Positions 14,761 through 21,070 of a DNA stretch of 41,179 bases are shown here, piece by piece (position 1 is the stretch's first letter; every line of letters begins with the position of its first letter). This DNA is from a virus, in IMG/VR virus record IMGVR_UViG_3300018411_000007, positions 1-41,179 of that record; one strand, given 5' to 3'. The notes beneath the pieces were generated by a model that had not been told where the DNA came from, made no database searches, and worked only from the letters and a program-made list of their open reading frames with translations. Both the position numbers and the translations under genes were made by a program.

Positions 14761-14924
14761 GATGGTGGCTGATTGAGCGCTGGGGGTTTGGAGATGGACT
14801 TCGGCGGAGAGGGGTTAACTTTGCTCGCTACTACTTCGCCCGCGCGCGTCACAGAACCATGCGCGACATGGACATAATCCGCATCAGTGAAAGAAGTCTT
14901 TCATGCGAGAGAAGTTCACGATAA
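14757..14924 (+). CDS. Small basic protein, 55 residues
   Basis: MRWWLIERWGFGDGLRRRGV then NFARYYFARARHRTM. Arg- and Trp-rich, starting on the ATGA overlap of the preceding membrane-protein gene and ending 41 bases inside the convergent gene at 14884. Translation is plausible because of the coupling; function unknown. Confidence 0.5.
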   Translation: MRWWLIERWGFGDGLRRRGVNFARYYFARARHRTMRDMDIIRISERSLSCERSSR

Positions 14925-15201
14925 TGAACGTGGCTGCGGCGGTAACTCCACCCAGCCACCACACCTTACCTTTCAGCTTATCCACTTCCTCACCCATTTC
15001 GTCAACATCACGGCGCAACTCGACTATCTGCTGAATACTAGCGTTCTGGCGCTCAATGCTTATCTGGATGGCGTGGATGGACTCAGAAACCCGGTTTAAA
15101 GCCTGGCTCACATCCCTCTGTGCATCCGCAAGGTTCGCTAGATTCGTCTCAACTTTCGTTAGCCGCTCTTCGACTGTAGACATGTTTATCCTGTTAGGCA
15201 T
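14884..15201 (-). CDS. XhlA-like membrane-anchored coiled-coil protein
   Basis: About 105 residues from ATG 15201 (an internal ATG at 15183 with AGGA is an equally possible start, giving 99). The order is a coiled coil (VEERLTKVETNLANLADAQR ... VELRRDVDEMGEEVDKLKGK) and a C-terminal membrane segment (VWWLGGVTAAATFIIVNF), the architecture of hemolysin XhlA family proteins. XhlA works with holins in some Gram-positive systems; here it lies in an early leftward unit far from the lysis genes, so a lysis role is not assured. Confidence 0.65.
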   Translation of the reverse strand: MPNRINMSTVEERLTKVETNLANLADAQRDVSQALNRVSESIHAIQISIERQNASIQQIVELRRDVDEMGEEVDKLKGKVWWLGGVTAAATFIIVNFSRMKDFFH

Positions 15202-15291
15202 AGGCACCCCCTTTATCATAGGGTACGTGCTCGTCTTTAAATGAATATACTGGAATAGTCTTGGAATTGTAACAGAGGGCGATCGAGATGG

Positions 15292-15310
15292 AAAACCCGC
15301 CGAAGCGGGT
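15292..15310 (-). terminator. Intrinsic terminator after the methyltransferase gene
   Basis: CCCGC/GCGGG with a CGAA (minus: TTCG) loop at 15296-15309, followed on the minus strand by TTTTC. Confidence 0.75.
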
Positions 15311-15350
15311 AGTTGGTCAGAATGGGCAATCTTCAGTCATTGGTGGCGGG

Positions 15351-16091
15351 TTATTTTGCTGCTGCTGTTGACGCTTCCATGATTCGCCCCTGTGCCACCT
15401 GGAAATAACCAGCGTCCATTTCAATGCCTATGAACCTCCGCCCGGTATTCATGCAGGCAACGCCGGTGGTGCCGCTGCCCATGCAATTATCTAAAACGGT
15501 TTCGCCTTCGTTGGTATAAGTGCGTATAAGGTATTCCATGAGGGCGACAGGCTTCTGCGTTGGGTGAACGGTCTTTTGAGCGTTAGCAAACTTTAGCACT
15601 GACGATGGCATTGACTTGTCAGGCGGGCACTTGAACACGTCAAGCCCATGTGCGCCGTAATTGCTGGTTGTTTTTGTTCTGCCGGTTTGCGGGCGAATAT
15701 TCTCTTTTGGCTTGTCCGTTATTTGCGGGTTGTAGGTCGGCTGCTTCCGATAGAACACGCAGACATCTTCGTGCTTCCGCATAGGTTGCTTCCATGCATT
15801 TAGGTGTCCGACAGCCTGCGTCTTTTCCCAAACCCATTGGTACTTGAATGCGACAGGTTGTGACATCACAAGCGCTGCAGTGAAGGGCTGCGCAGAAGTT
15901 AGAACCACTACACCGTTCTGCTTGAGCGCTCGCCAGTAGTGCGCCCATAGTGCGTCGAATGGGATGACGGAATCCCATTTGTTCTGCGTCGTCCCATAGG
16001 GCAAATCACACAAAATCAAATCAACGCTACCGTCTGGAATGGACTTCATAACTTCCAGGCAATCACCTAAATGCAATTCGTATTTGTTCAC
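15351..16091 (-). CDS. Orphan DNA methyltransferase (N4-C/N6-A type)
   Basis: About 246 residues from GTG 16091. Catalytic motif IV is DLPYG (29-33), a DPPY variant, and the AdoMet-binding motif I near the C-terminus is DNCMGSGTTG; this order is that of beta-class methyltransferases. A longer frame opens at 16187 but crosses an intrinsic terminator, and GTG 16091 follows GGGG and precedes the family start NKYELHLGDCLEVM. No restriction gene is adjacent, so it is probably a solitary enzyme protecting phage DNA from host restriction. Its target sequence cannot be read from the protein. Confidence 0.9.
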   Translation of the reverse strand: MNKYELHLGDCLEVMKSIPDGSVDLILCDLPYGTTQNKWDSVIPFDALWAHYWRALKQNGVVVLTSAQPFTAALVMSQPVAFKYQWVWEKTQAVGHLNAWKQPMRKHEDVCVFYRKQPTYNPQITDKPKENIRPQTGRTKTTSNYGAHGLDVFKCPPDKSMPSSVLKFANAQKTVHPTQKPVALMEYLIRTYTNEGETVLDNCMGSGTTGVACMNTGRRFIGIEMDAGYFQVAQGRIMEASTAAAK

Positions 16092-16151
16092 AATTAAACC
16101 CCATTGATGTTTTGTGCTGCTTTCTACGGATAACCGGCTTTTACTATTGAT

Positions 16152-16172
16152 AAAAACCCGCCGTCTGGCGGG
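16152..16172 (-). terminator. Intrinsic terminator after ssb
   Basis: On the minus strand CCCGCC (16172-16167), 4-base loop, GGCGGG (16162-16157), then TTTTTA. It separates ssb from the methyltransferase and argues for the downstream start of the latter. Confidence 0.85.
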
Positions 16173-16183
16173 GTTGGTGTTGG

Positions 16184-16660
16184 TCAAAACGGGATTGAAT
16201 CATCGAAGTCAGTTGGGGGCTCATGCTGCCCGGATGATGCTGGCTTGCACTGCTGTTGCGGCTTTTGTTGCTGAGACTGGCCACACCCGCCTTGCTGAGG
16301 CTTGCTTTCCTGCTTCCCTCCCAGCATCTGCATTACGCCGTTCATGCCAACGACAATCTCGGTGGTGTATTTCTCCTGTCCGGATTGGTCAGTCCACTTG
16401 CGCGTGCGTAGCTGGCCCTCGATATAGACTTGTGACCCTTTGCGGAGGTATTCACCTGCAACCTCTGCTAGCTTGCCGAAGAGTACGACTCGATGCCATT
16501 CGGTATTCTCCTTCTTCTCACCTGTCGCCTTGTCATTCCATGATTCCGACGTTGCCACCGTCAGGTTTGCGATTGCGCTGCCTGATGCGGTGTATTTAAC
16601 CTCCGGGTCATTGCCGAGGTTGCCGACTAAAATTACGCGATTCACGCCACGACCTGCCAT
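16184..16660 (-). CDS. ssb: Single-stranded DNA-binding protein
   Basis: The product is 158 residues: an N-terminal OB fold ([53 protein letters not shown]), a Gln-rich linker and the acidic tip DFDDSIPF that recruits partner proteins. It protects replication and recombination intermediates and can cooperate with the RecT/exonuclease pair. It shares one base with the gene upstream (16660). Confidence 0.95.
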   Translation of the reverse strand: MAGRGVNRVILVGNLGNDPEVKYTASGSAIANLTVATSESWNDKATGEKKENTEWHRVVLFGKLAEVAGEYLRKGSQVYIEGQLRTRKWTDQSGQEKYTTEIVVGMNGVMQMLGGKQESKPQQGGCGQSQQQKPQQQCKPASSGQHEPPTDFDDSIPF

Positions 16661-17472
16661 TATTTGGACTCCTTGCTGTAAACTTTAATTTCTCCAGATG
16701 ATATGGCGTCGTAAATCCTCTCCGCATCCTCGAAAAATGTTCCCCGGCCAATCATGCTGGCTATTTCATGGCATGCAGACTCCCGCACATTTTCCGCTTC
16801 GGTGCGGAGTGGGCGGAAATTATGCGTGTTTGATTGCAGAGCTACCGGTGTGTTATTGCTCCAGCCAAAAACAGCTTTACCATCAACGGCGATGCACTCA
16901 AATCTACACCACTCGCTTCCGTGAACCTTGTATTGGTATTCGCACTCACATCCAGCAGATGGCAACCATCTCCCATTCCATAACGTCGCTGGCGCCTGGC
17001 CAATGCAGTCATTGAGGTCTTCTTCGCTCGCATCTTGCTGCTCCTCCTGCTGAGGCTTGTGCAGGCGGTAGGCGATGATATTTGTAACGTCATCGTCGTG
17101 CTGCCAGATAAATGCAGATGCAGGTACGTCGCTCTTCTCGCTGCCATCTTCAAGTTTGATGTCGACATTAGCACTTTCATGAACCGGACACTCACCACCA
17201 CCCCACTCAATCCATCCATCATTTTTGGCGAGGGCGGATTCGTATTGGGTGCGGGTGACTTTTAATCCGAAGGCCCATTTGTTGAAAGTATCATCTCCAT
17301 TATCCCCATCCTCATGAGGCTCAATCACAATGTTTGTATTTGATTCTGCGCAGGAGTCATCTTCATTATTGAAGCAAAGCTCCCCATGTTTATACTGCGT
17401 GATGTTATCAACACCCTCAGGCCATCCGCCGCTTTTAGGCAGCTCTTTAACCAGTAAGTCGATAAGTTTCAT
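16660..17472 (-). CDS. Hypothetical acidic protein, 270 residues
   Basis: The N-terminus [20 protein letters not shown] is similar in style to that of the 69-residue gene upstream (MKLSDHLAEY). The centre contains [20 protein letters not shown], repeated in many enterophage accessory proteins, and Trp-rich [17 protein letters not shown]. The C-terminus is helical. No catalytic motif seen. It sits between ssb and smaller accessory genes; function unknown. Confidence 0.7.
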   Translation of the reverse strand: MKLIDLLVKELPKSGGWPEGVDNITQYKHGELCFNNEDDSCAESNTNIVIEPHEDGDNGDDTFNKWAFGLKVTRTQYESALAKNDGWIEWGGGECPVHESANVDIKLEDGSEKSDVPASAFIWQHDDDVTNIIAYRLHKPQQEEQQDASEEDLNDCIGQAPATLWNGRWLPSAGCECEYQYKVHGSEWCRFECIAVDGKAVFGWSNNTPVALQSNTHNFRPLRTEAENVRESACHEIASMIGRGTFFEDAERIYDAISSGEIKVYSKESK

Positions 17473-17678
17473 TGTTTTTCTCCCATTGAGGTTAGGTAAT
17501 CTTCATGCCTGCAAATGCCCATCGCTCCCGTTATTTCTGTTTTCTCAATTTTTGTTACGTAATGCCCGTTCATGTGCCAAATCCTTCCATCCGTAAAGAC
17601 TCGCAATGCCGTGCAATTAGGTGGCCATATCCACCCATCACTCATGGTGTATTCAGCAAGGTGGTCAGATAGCTTCAT
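17469..17678 (-). CDS. Hypothetical protein, 69 residues
   Basis: MKLSDHLAEYTMSDGWIWPP followed by a beta-rich middle (ALRVFTDGRIWHMNGHYVTK). It overlaps both neighbours by 4 bases. It may share origin with the N-terminus of the larger downstream product. Confidence 0.65.
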   Translation of the reverse strand: MKLSDHLAEYTMSDGWIWPPNCTALRVFTDGRIWHMNGHYVTKIEKTEITGAMGICRHEDYLTSMGEKQ

Positions 17679-17980
17679 TGATTTTCTCCCAGTGCTTTTT
17701 TGATTGCAGCCTGTGCTGATTGAATCTCTTCTGGATATGCATCATTCCAGTTTTGCTTACATGCTTTGCTGACCATTTTCTGCAATGCCTCCAGCAACTC
17801 AGGTGCTGCGGCGATGAGGTTAGCGTTCGCCTGTTGGTATCTCTGGTCGCCGTCGAACTCAACCCATGCGACAGGCAATATCATTCCATAAGACTGGTCG
17901 TCATCCCGAGAAACCGGGCCGATACTTCTTTCAGTAGTGGATGCAACCCACGGACCAGGCGTACCTTTAAACTCTTTCAT
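17675..17980 (-). CDS. Conserved phage protein of the TPGPW/ANANLIAAAPELL family
   Basis: The product is 101 residues. The pattern KGTPGPWVAS, then ANANLIAAAPELLEALQ and a C-terminal helix AQAAIKKALGE is widespread in enterobacterial phages and prophages as a small accessory protein of unknown function. Confidence 0.75.
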   Translation of the reverse strand: MKEFKGTPGPWVASTTERSIGPVSRDDDQSYGMILPVAWVEFDGDQRYQQANANLIAAAPELLEALQKMVSKACKQNWNDAYPEEIQSAQAAIKKALGENQ

Positions 17981-18017
17981 CTTCTTACCCTCTGTAGTTA
18001 CCCGCTAAAATGCCGCG

Positions 18018-18632
18018 TTAAGCGACCTGTTTCACTGATCGAATTGTTGTCCACGACACCGAATGTTCTGCCGTCAGCTTGAAGTGGCGCTCACACTCAT
18101 AGCATTTATGCTCTTCCTGGCAGGCGTCGTATGATTCATCGGTGGATATTTCAGCTTTACACCACGGGCAGCGAGCTTCGTCTTCATGCCAAAAATCCAT
18201 CTCATCGTATTCATCATCAGGCACGATCCGGGCCTCAGCTTCTGCGAGACGCTGTCTGTTAATCTTTTCCTGGCAGTCATTGCAACGCCACCCACCACTG
18301 CAGCCCCATGCTGTTGTGGTGCTCTTTCTGTCGCCGCCACAATCAACGCATACATCATGCTTTTGGCAACGGGAATATGCCCATTCTTTAGGCTCACCAT
18401 TGCAATGGTCGCAGCCTTCAACCCAGTGCCAAACCCCATCAATTTCCTTTGAATACCAGCTCTTCTCTGGAGGAGTGATTTCAAAATCGCATTCCTGGAT
18501 GCATTTACCACCCTGAACGATCCGCTTTCCGAACATCTGAGTACTGCCGCTTCTTACCCGTTCAATCCCAGGGAAGAGGCGAGGGTCGTTAATGACTCCC
18601 CGGATAATCTCCCCATCAATTCGTTTGCACAT
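18018..18632 (-). CDS. Cysteine-rich multi-zinc-ribbon protein, 204 residues
   Basis: The protein carries many CxxC-type knuckles: CDHC, CVDC, CNDC, CPWC and CYEC, with further Cys and His between them. The last pair resembles the Lar/restriction-alleviation-type zinc ribbon (ARCPWCKAEIS, HKCYECERHF). Start 18632 (ATG) is preferred to GTG 18656 because AGGGGTGA is correctly spaced. It is the first gene of the leftward unit behind the promoter at 18693-18720. Binding of nucleic acid or inhibition of a host enzyme are possibilities. Confidence 0.7.
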   Translation of the reverse strand: MCKRIDGEIIRGVINDPRLFPGIERVRSGSTQMFGKRIVQGGKCIQECDFEITPPEKSWYSKEIDGVWHWVEGCDHCNGEPKEWAYSRCQKHDVCVDCGGDRKSTTTAWGCSGGWRCNDCQEKINRQRLAEAEARIVPDDEYDEMDFWHEDEARCPWCKAEISTDESYDACQEEHKCYECERHFKLTAEHSVSWTTIRSVKQVA

Positions 18633-18692
18633 ACCCTCACCCCTTTGTTTATTCACCGCAGGACACTCGACCCGCTCGTTATTGATGGCTAA

Positions 18693-18720
18693 ATCTTAAC
18701 TCATCCACACCTTATGTCAA
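18693..18720 (-). promoter_or_regulatory. Leftward promoter of the ssb/accessory unit
   Basis: On the minus strand TTGACA (18720-18715), 16-base spacer, TAAGAT (18698-18693). Contains GGTTGACA. Confidence 0.7.
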
Positions 18721-18767
18721 CCACTATATCAATCTATTTTCACTGATATCATTTCGTGCTCTCTCTT

Positions 18768-18796
18768 TTGACTTTGTATTTTTTATATGTTAAATT
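18768..18796 (+). promoter_or_regulatory. Rightward promoter of the lysis genes
   Basis: TTGACT (18768-18773), 17-base spacer, TAAATT (18791-18796). It is divergent from the promoter at 18693-18720. The leader between it and the muramidase gene (18797-18899) shows no gene. Confidence 0.7.
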
Positions 18797-18899
18797 GGCT
18801 ACGCTTCCAAGGGTTGCAGCGTGGCATCGCCGACAGGCAAGTATGCCGCGTCGCGCCCACTGGTTGCGAATCGAGCCAAAACATAACAATGAGGTTTTT

Positions 18900-19448
18900 A
18901 TGACCCCGGTTATCCAATCAATTATCGACGACATCATCAAAGCAGAGGGCGGTTACTCCAATAACCCAAATGACTCTGGCGGCGAAACGATGTACGGCAT
19001 TACCAAATCAGTAGCTGTGGCAAATGGCTACTCCGGCGCAATGAAAGACCTGCCAATCTCCCTGGCTGAAAACATCTATTACACTCAGTACGTATCCAAG
19101 CCAAAGTTTGACCTTCTGCTTCCGGTGTCCAAATCCATCGCAGAAGAGGTGATTGATACCGGCGTCAATATGGGGCCAGCAGTGGCGGGAAAGTTCCTTC
19201 AGCGCTGCCTGAATGCTTTTAACAACCAGGGCAAGCTGTACGCTGATATCGCCGTCGATGGGAAGGTTGGCCCAGCTACAGTCGCTGCTCTGAAAAGCTA
19301 TCTGGGGACGCGCGGCAGCCAGGGTGAAATCGTGATGCTGAAGGCGCTGAACTGCCTTCAGGGTGCGCGGTATATTGAGCTAGCTGAAGCCAATCAGAAG
19401 AATGAGGCTTTCGTATATGGCTGGATTGCCAATCGAATTTCTCTCTGA
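18900..19448 (+). CDS. Endolysin: GH108 N-acetylmuramidase with peptidoglycan-binding C-terminus
   Basis: The product is 182 residues. The N-terminal domain has IIKAEGGYSNNPNDSGGETM with the catalytic Glu at position 16 and MYGIT, the GH108 signature; the C-terminal part DIAVDGKVGPATVAAL is the PG_binding_3 repeat. It cleaves glycan strands of the cell wall. No signal peptide or anchor is seen, so export depends on a holin. ATG 18900 follows GAGG; the open frame upstream lacks support. Confidence 0.93.
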   Translation: MTPVIQSIIDDIIKAEGGYSNNPNDSGGETMYGITKSVAVANGYSGAMKDLPISLAENIYYTQYVSKPKFDLLLPVSKSIAEEVIDTGVNMGPAVAGKFLQRCLNAFNNQGKLYADIAVDGKVGPATVAALKSYLGTRGSQGEIVMLKALNCLQGARYIELAEANQKNEAFVYGWIANRISL

Positions 19449-19524
19449 TTATTTGGTCGAGGCCTGCATGGGTGCTACAGTAGCAGTTATCCTACTTGCG
19501 CTATTCTGGAAAACCGATGATTAA
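19417..19524 (+). CDS. Candidate 35-residue membrane peptide overlapping endolysin and holin genes
   Basis: In the +1 frame relative to the endolysin, MAGLPIEFLSDYLVEACMGA continues into TVAVILLALFW and KTDD: one membrane segment with a short charged tail. ATG 19417 has GAGG nine bases upstream. It overlaps the endolysin end by 32 bases and the holin start by 8, bridging a gap that would otherwise break the lysis cascade. It could be a holin partner or antiholin; unproven. Confidence 0.5.
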   Translation: MAGLPIEFLSDYLVEACMGATVAVILLALFWKTDD

Positions 19525-19738
19525 AGACCTCCTAACCTCGCCCGTCGGCGATTTCTCACTGTCAAAAACATGCCAGTTTACCGGCGTCGTGATTTCGTCA
19601 GGTGTCATCGTCTGGCAGGCATATCAGAACACGCTGACAACCGAGATGTTCGGCATCTATCTTGCCGTCGTCGTGGCTGGCAACTCTGTGAATAAGCTGA
19701 TTGCTGTGAAGGATAAAAAAGATGCTGACCCTCAGTAG
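19517..19738 (+). CDS. Putative holin, 73 residues
   Basis: Two hydrophobic segments (FTGVVISSGVIVWQAY and FGIYLAVVVAGNSVNKLI), a charged C-terminus (KDKKDADPQ) and a position between endolysin and spanin genes fit a class II-like holin that opens the inner membrane. ATG 19517 is chosen over TTG 19496. Confidence 0.75.
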   Translation: MIKDLLTSPVGDFSLSKTCQFTGVVISSGVIVWQAYQNTLTTEMFGIYLAVVVAGNSVNKLIAVKDKKDADPQ

Positions 19739-19985
19739 TATCATCGGCGCAATCACAGCGCTAATCCTCGGCGCTATCGGGCTCTGGTTCGGCGGAAAGT
19801 CTCGCGGAAAGTCCGAGCAGAAAGCAAAGTCCGAAATGCAGCAGGCCCAGCAATCCGTGGCGCAAGAGAAAGCCCGCACAGAATCCGTTAAGGTGGCAAG
19901 CGATGTTAAAGATGAAGTTATGCGCAGTAATCCTGATTCTGTCCGCGACAAGTTGCGCGACGAATGGACCCGTCCAGGTAATTGA
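19722..19985 (+). CDS. Rz-like inner-membrane spanin
   Basis: The product is 87 residues with an N-terminal membrane anchor (LSSIIGAITALILGAIGLWF) and a long periplasmic coiled coil (KSEQKAKSEMQQAQQSVAQE). AAGGA is eight bases upstream of the ATG, which lies inside the end of the holin gene. Together with the overlapping lipoprotein gene it forms a two-component spanin that fuses inner and outer membranes at lysis. Confidence 0.85.
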   Translation: MLTLSSIIGAITALILGAIGLWFGGKSRGKSEQKAKSEMQQAQQSVAQEKARTESVKVASDVKDEVMRSNPDSVRDKLRDEWTRPGN

Positions 19986-20133
19986 TTCAAGCTGCGACTG
20001 GGTTCAGCCAATATGGATGGATGCCGGGGAAATCGACCACATGACCGATGGCACCCTGCGCCAGATTCTTACCCACAATGAGACATGGAAGAAAAAGTGT
20101 AATGGGGATAAAATGCCAGCCAGTAAAGGTTGA
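19903..20133 (+). CDS. Rz1-like outer-membrane lipoprotein spanin
   Basis: The product is 76 residues and begins in another frame inside the Rz-like gene, the classic Rz/Rz1 nesting. It has a lipoprotein-type signal (KLCAVILILSATSC) with Cys18 as the probable lipidated residue; the -3 residue is Ala instead of the usual Leu. AAGGTGG precedes ATG 19903. It is longer than lambda Rz1 and less Pro-rich. Confidence 0.8.
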   Translation: MLKMKLCAVILILSATSCATNGPVQVIDSSCDWVQPIWMDAGEIDHMTDGTLRQILTHNETWKKKCNGDKMPASKG

Positions 20134-20158
20134 CATGATAACCCGATTGAGCAATACT
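20130..20158 (+). promoter_or_regulatory. Putative promoter reading into the structured non-coding region
   Basis: TTGACA (20130-20135) in the GGTTGACA context, overlapping the TGA of the Rz1-like gene. Seventeen bases later AATACT (20153-20158) or, with a 19-base spacer, TACTAA (20155-20160). The -10 is weak. Confidence 0.45.
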
Positions 20159-20163
20159 AATAT

Positions 20164-20184
20164 CACAACGTTGCTCCCGTTGTG
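20164..20184. repeat. Hairpin CACAACG/CGTTGTG
   Basis: Perfect 7-bp inverted repeat with loop TTGCTCC. An alternative pairing GAGCAA (20149-20154) with TTGCTC (20171-20176) would exclude this hairpin, so two mutually exclusive folds are possible. Confidence 0.6.
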
Positions 20185-20264
20185 GTTGTGAAGGTATTTC
20201 GTGTTCCTTAATGCACGATGACGCGGGAAAAGAACCGTGACAGGAGGGAAGTAGACCCCGCGAA

Positions 20265-20344
20265 CACAACAGGTAAGGGCATTGACTACACCAGATAAAT
20301 CTTCGGATGCAATGGTAAAACCATGCAGTGCCCTTATCGTTGTG
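20265..20344. repeat. Long-stem inverted repeat, unit A
   Basis: CACAAC (20265-20270) pairs with GTTGTG (20339-20344); after one bulged A, GGTAAGGGCA (20272-20281) pairs with TGCCCTTATC (20329-20338) with one G-U. Inside, ATGGT (20312-20316) pairs with ACCAT (20320-20324), extended by TGC/GCA. Confidence 0.75.
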
Positions 20345-20442
20345 ACCAGCAAGACCATTCTCGGGGCGTGATTATCTTAACGGTAGCGTTTCGTGCTGGG
20401 CTGGCAAGTCGTTAAGCTTGAAGGTGTAACTGGTGCGGACAC

Positions 20443-20564
20443 CCACAACGCAACGATAAGAATATTGACCACGGAAAATCTCCGATGACCGTGACGTAAT
20501 ATGATGGGAATGCGAACCGTAAAAGATGTAGCATGGAGTCCATCCAGTATTCTTATCGTTGTGG
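20443..20564. repeat. Long-stem inverted repeat, unit B
   Basis: CAACGATAAGAATA (20451-20464) pairs perfectly with TATTCTTATCGTTG (20548-20561). An alternative outer pairing CCACAACG (20443-20450) with CGTTGTGG (20557-20564) is possible because CAACG is duplicated on the left. Internal stems: CACGG/CCGTG (20470-20474, 20489-20493) and GATGG/CCATC (20503-20507, 20540-20544), giving a multi-branched fold. Confidence 0.75.
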
Positions 20565-20705
20565 TGCAGGTTGCAGCAACTCTTGGCGATAGCAACCATA
20601 TTACGCTAAGGGTGAGAGCCACAGCAAATCGGTCAACTTAGTTGACACCGGACGCGTAACCGGCAATTACCAGATAAGAGCATTAACATCATAGCGCGCG
20701 CAGCT

Positions 20706-20732
20706 TGCAGTACCTTTTTATTGGTAACTGCA
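20706..20732. repeat. Hairpin in the leader of the Tad2-like gene
   Basis: TGCAGTACC (20706-20714) pairs with GGTAACTGCA (20723-20732) with one bulged A and an 8-base U-rich loop. It ends 12 bases before the start codon and abuts the ribosome site (GAGGG), so it could affect translation. Confidence 0.65.
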
Positions 20733-20744
20733 GAGGGTAATGGT

Positions 20745-20999
20745 ATGGATATGAATTTTGGTAATGCTGTTAATGCCATGGAAGTAGGGAAAAAGGTAGC
20801 TAGAAAAGGATGGAACGGCAAAGGAATGTTTCTTTTCATCGTCGCTGGTGATGCGTGGGGATTAGAAAGCGATATTGAAGGAATTGATGGCCTCTGCGGA
20901 GCGCCATTTATTTGCATGAAGACAGCTGATAACAAACTTATACCATGGCTGGCTAGTCAATCTGATGTTTTGGCTGAAGATTGGCAGGAAGTTAATTAA
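20745..20999 (+). CDS. Tad2/DUF2829 family protein (candidate anti-Thoeris)
   Basis: The product is 84 residues with the DUF2829 pattern: MNFGNAVNAMEVGKKVARKG, WNGKGMFLFIV, then FICMKTADNKLIPWLASQSD and LAEDWQEV. DUF2829 includes Tad2, a phage protein that binds and sequesters the cyclic nucleotide signal of the Thoeris defence system. The homology is clear by pattern; ligand binding here is inference. ATG 20745 has GAGGG eight bases upstream (the frame is open from 20721; ATG 20751 is an alternative). It ends on an intrinsic terminator and forms its own unit with the structured region before it. Confidence 0.88.
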   Translation: MDMNFGNAVNAMEVGKKVARKGWNGKGMFLFIVAGDAWGLESDIEGIDGLCGAPFICMKTADNKLIPWLASQSDVLAEDWQEVN

Positions 21000-21020
21000 C
21001 CCGCTCCGGCGGGTTTTTTC
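20998..21020 (+). terminator. Intrinsic terminator after the Tad2-like gene
   Basis: AACCCGC/GCGGGTT around a TCCG loop, followed by TTTTTTC. It insulates the accessory region from the portal gene. Confidence 0.92.
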
Positions 21021-21035
21021 TTATCCACATCCTCG

Positions 21036-21044
21036 TGATATACT
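21036..21044 (+). promoter_or_regulatory. Extended -10 promoter before the portal gene
   Basis: TG-A-TATACT with no good -35 at 17 bases. It lies between a terminator and the portal gene, where a new late transcript must start. Confidence 0.55.
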
Positions 21045-21070
21045 GACGTTAATTTTCATGAGGAATCAAA

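Larger units (their letters stand above)
20134..20744 (+). ncRNA. Structured non-coding region, about 600 bases
   Basis: No convincing gene lies between the Rz1-like stop and the Tad2-like start. Instead there are repeated inverted repeats: a 7-bp hairpin (20164-20184), a 6-bp CGCGGG/CCCGCG stem (20222-20262), a 16-bp bulged stem (20265-20344), a 14-bp stem (20451-20561) and a 9-bp stem (20706-20732). CTTATCGTTGTG ends both large units, and GATAAG-like starts recur three times (20272, 20455, about 20672), spaced roughly 185-220 bases. A candidate promoter opens the region. I interpret it as one or more structured RNAs; the class is not recognised. Orientation is assumed from the flanking genes. 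Confidence 0.55.

Noticed and set aside
16092-16187. N-terminal extension of the methyltransferase
   Set aside because: It would translate through the ssb terminator hairpin, and the family start matches GTG 16091.
18756-18899. 48-codon N-terminal extension of the endolysin
   Set aside because: It begins upstream of the predicted promoter -35 and lacks a ribosome site; the GH108 domain begins at ATG 18900.
20265-20344. tRNA or group I intron
   Set aside because: Stem lengths and spacing do not fit a tRNA cloverleaf, and the conserved group I core segments are not present.
20372-20622. Minus-strand open frames of 75-81 codons in the structured region, and protein-like plus-strand fragments
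   Set aside because: No ribosome sites, no family resemblance, and the plus-strand fragments are broken by stops; the inverted repeats explain the sequence better.
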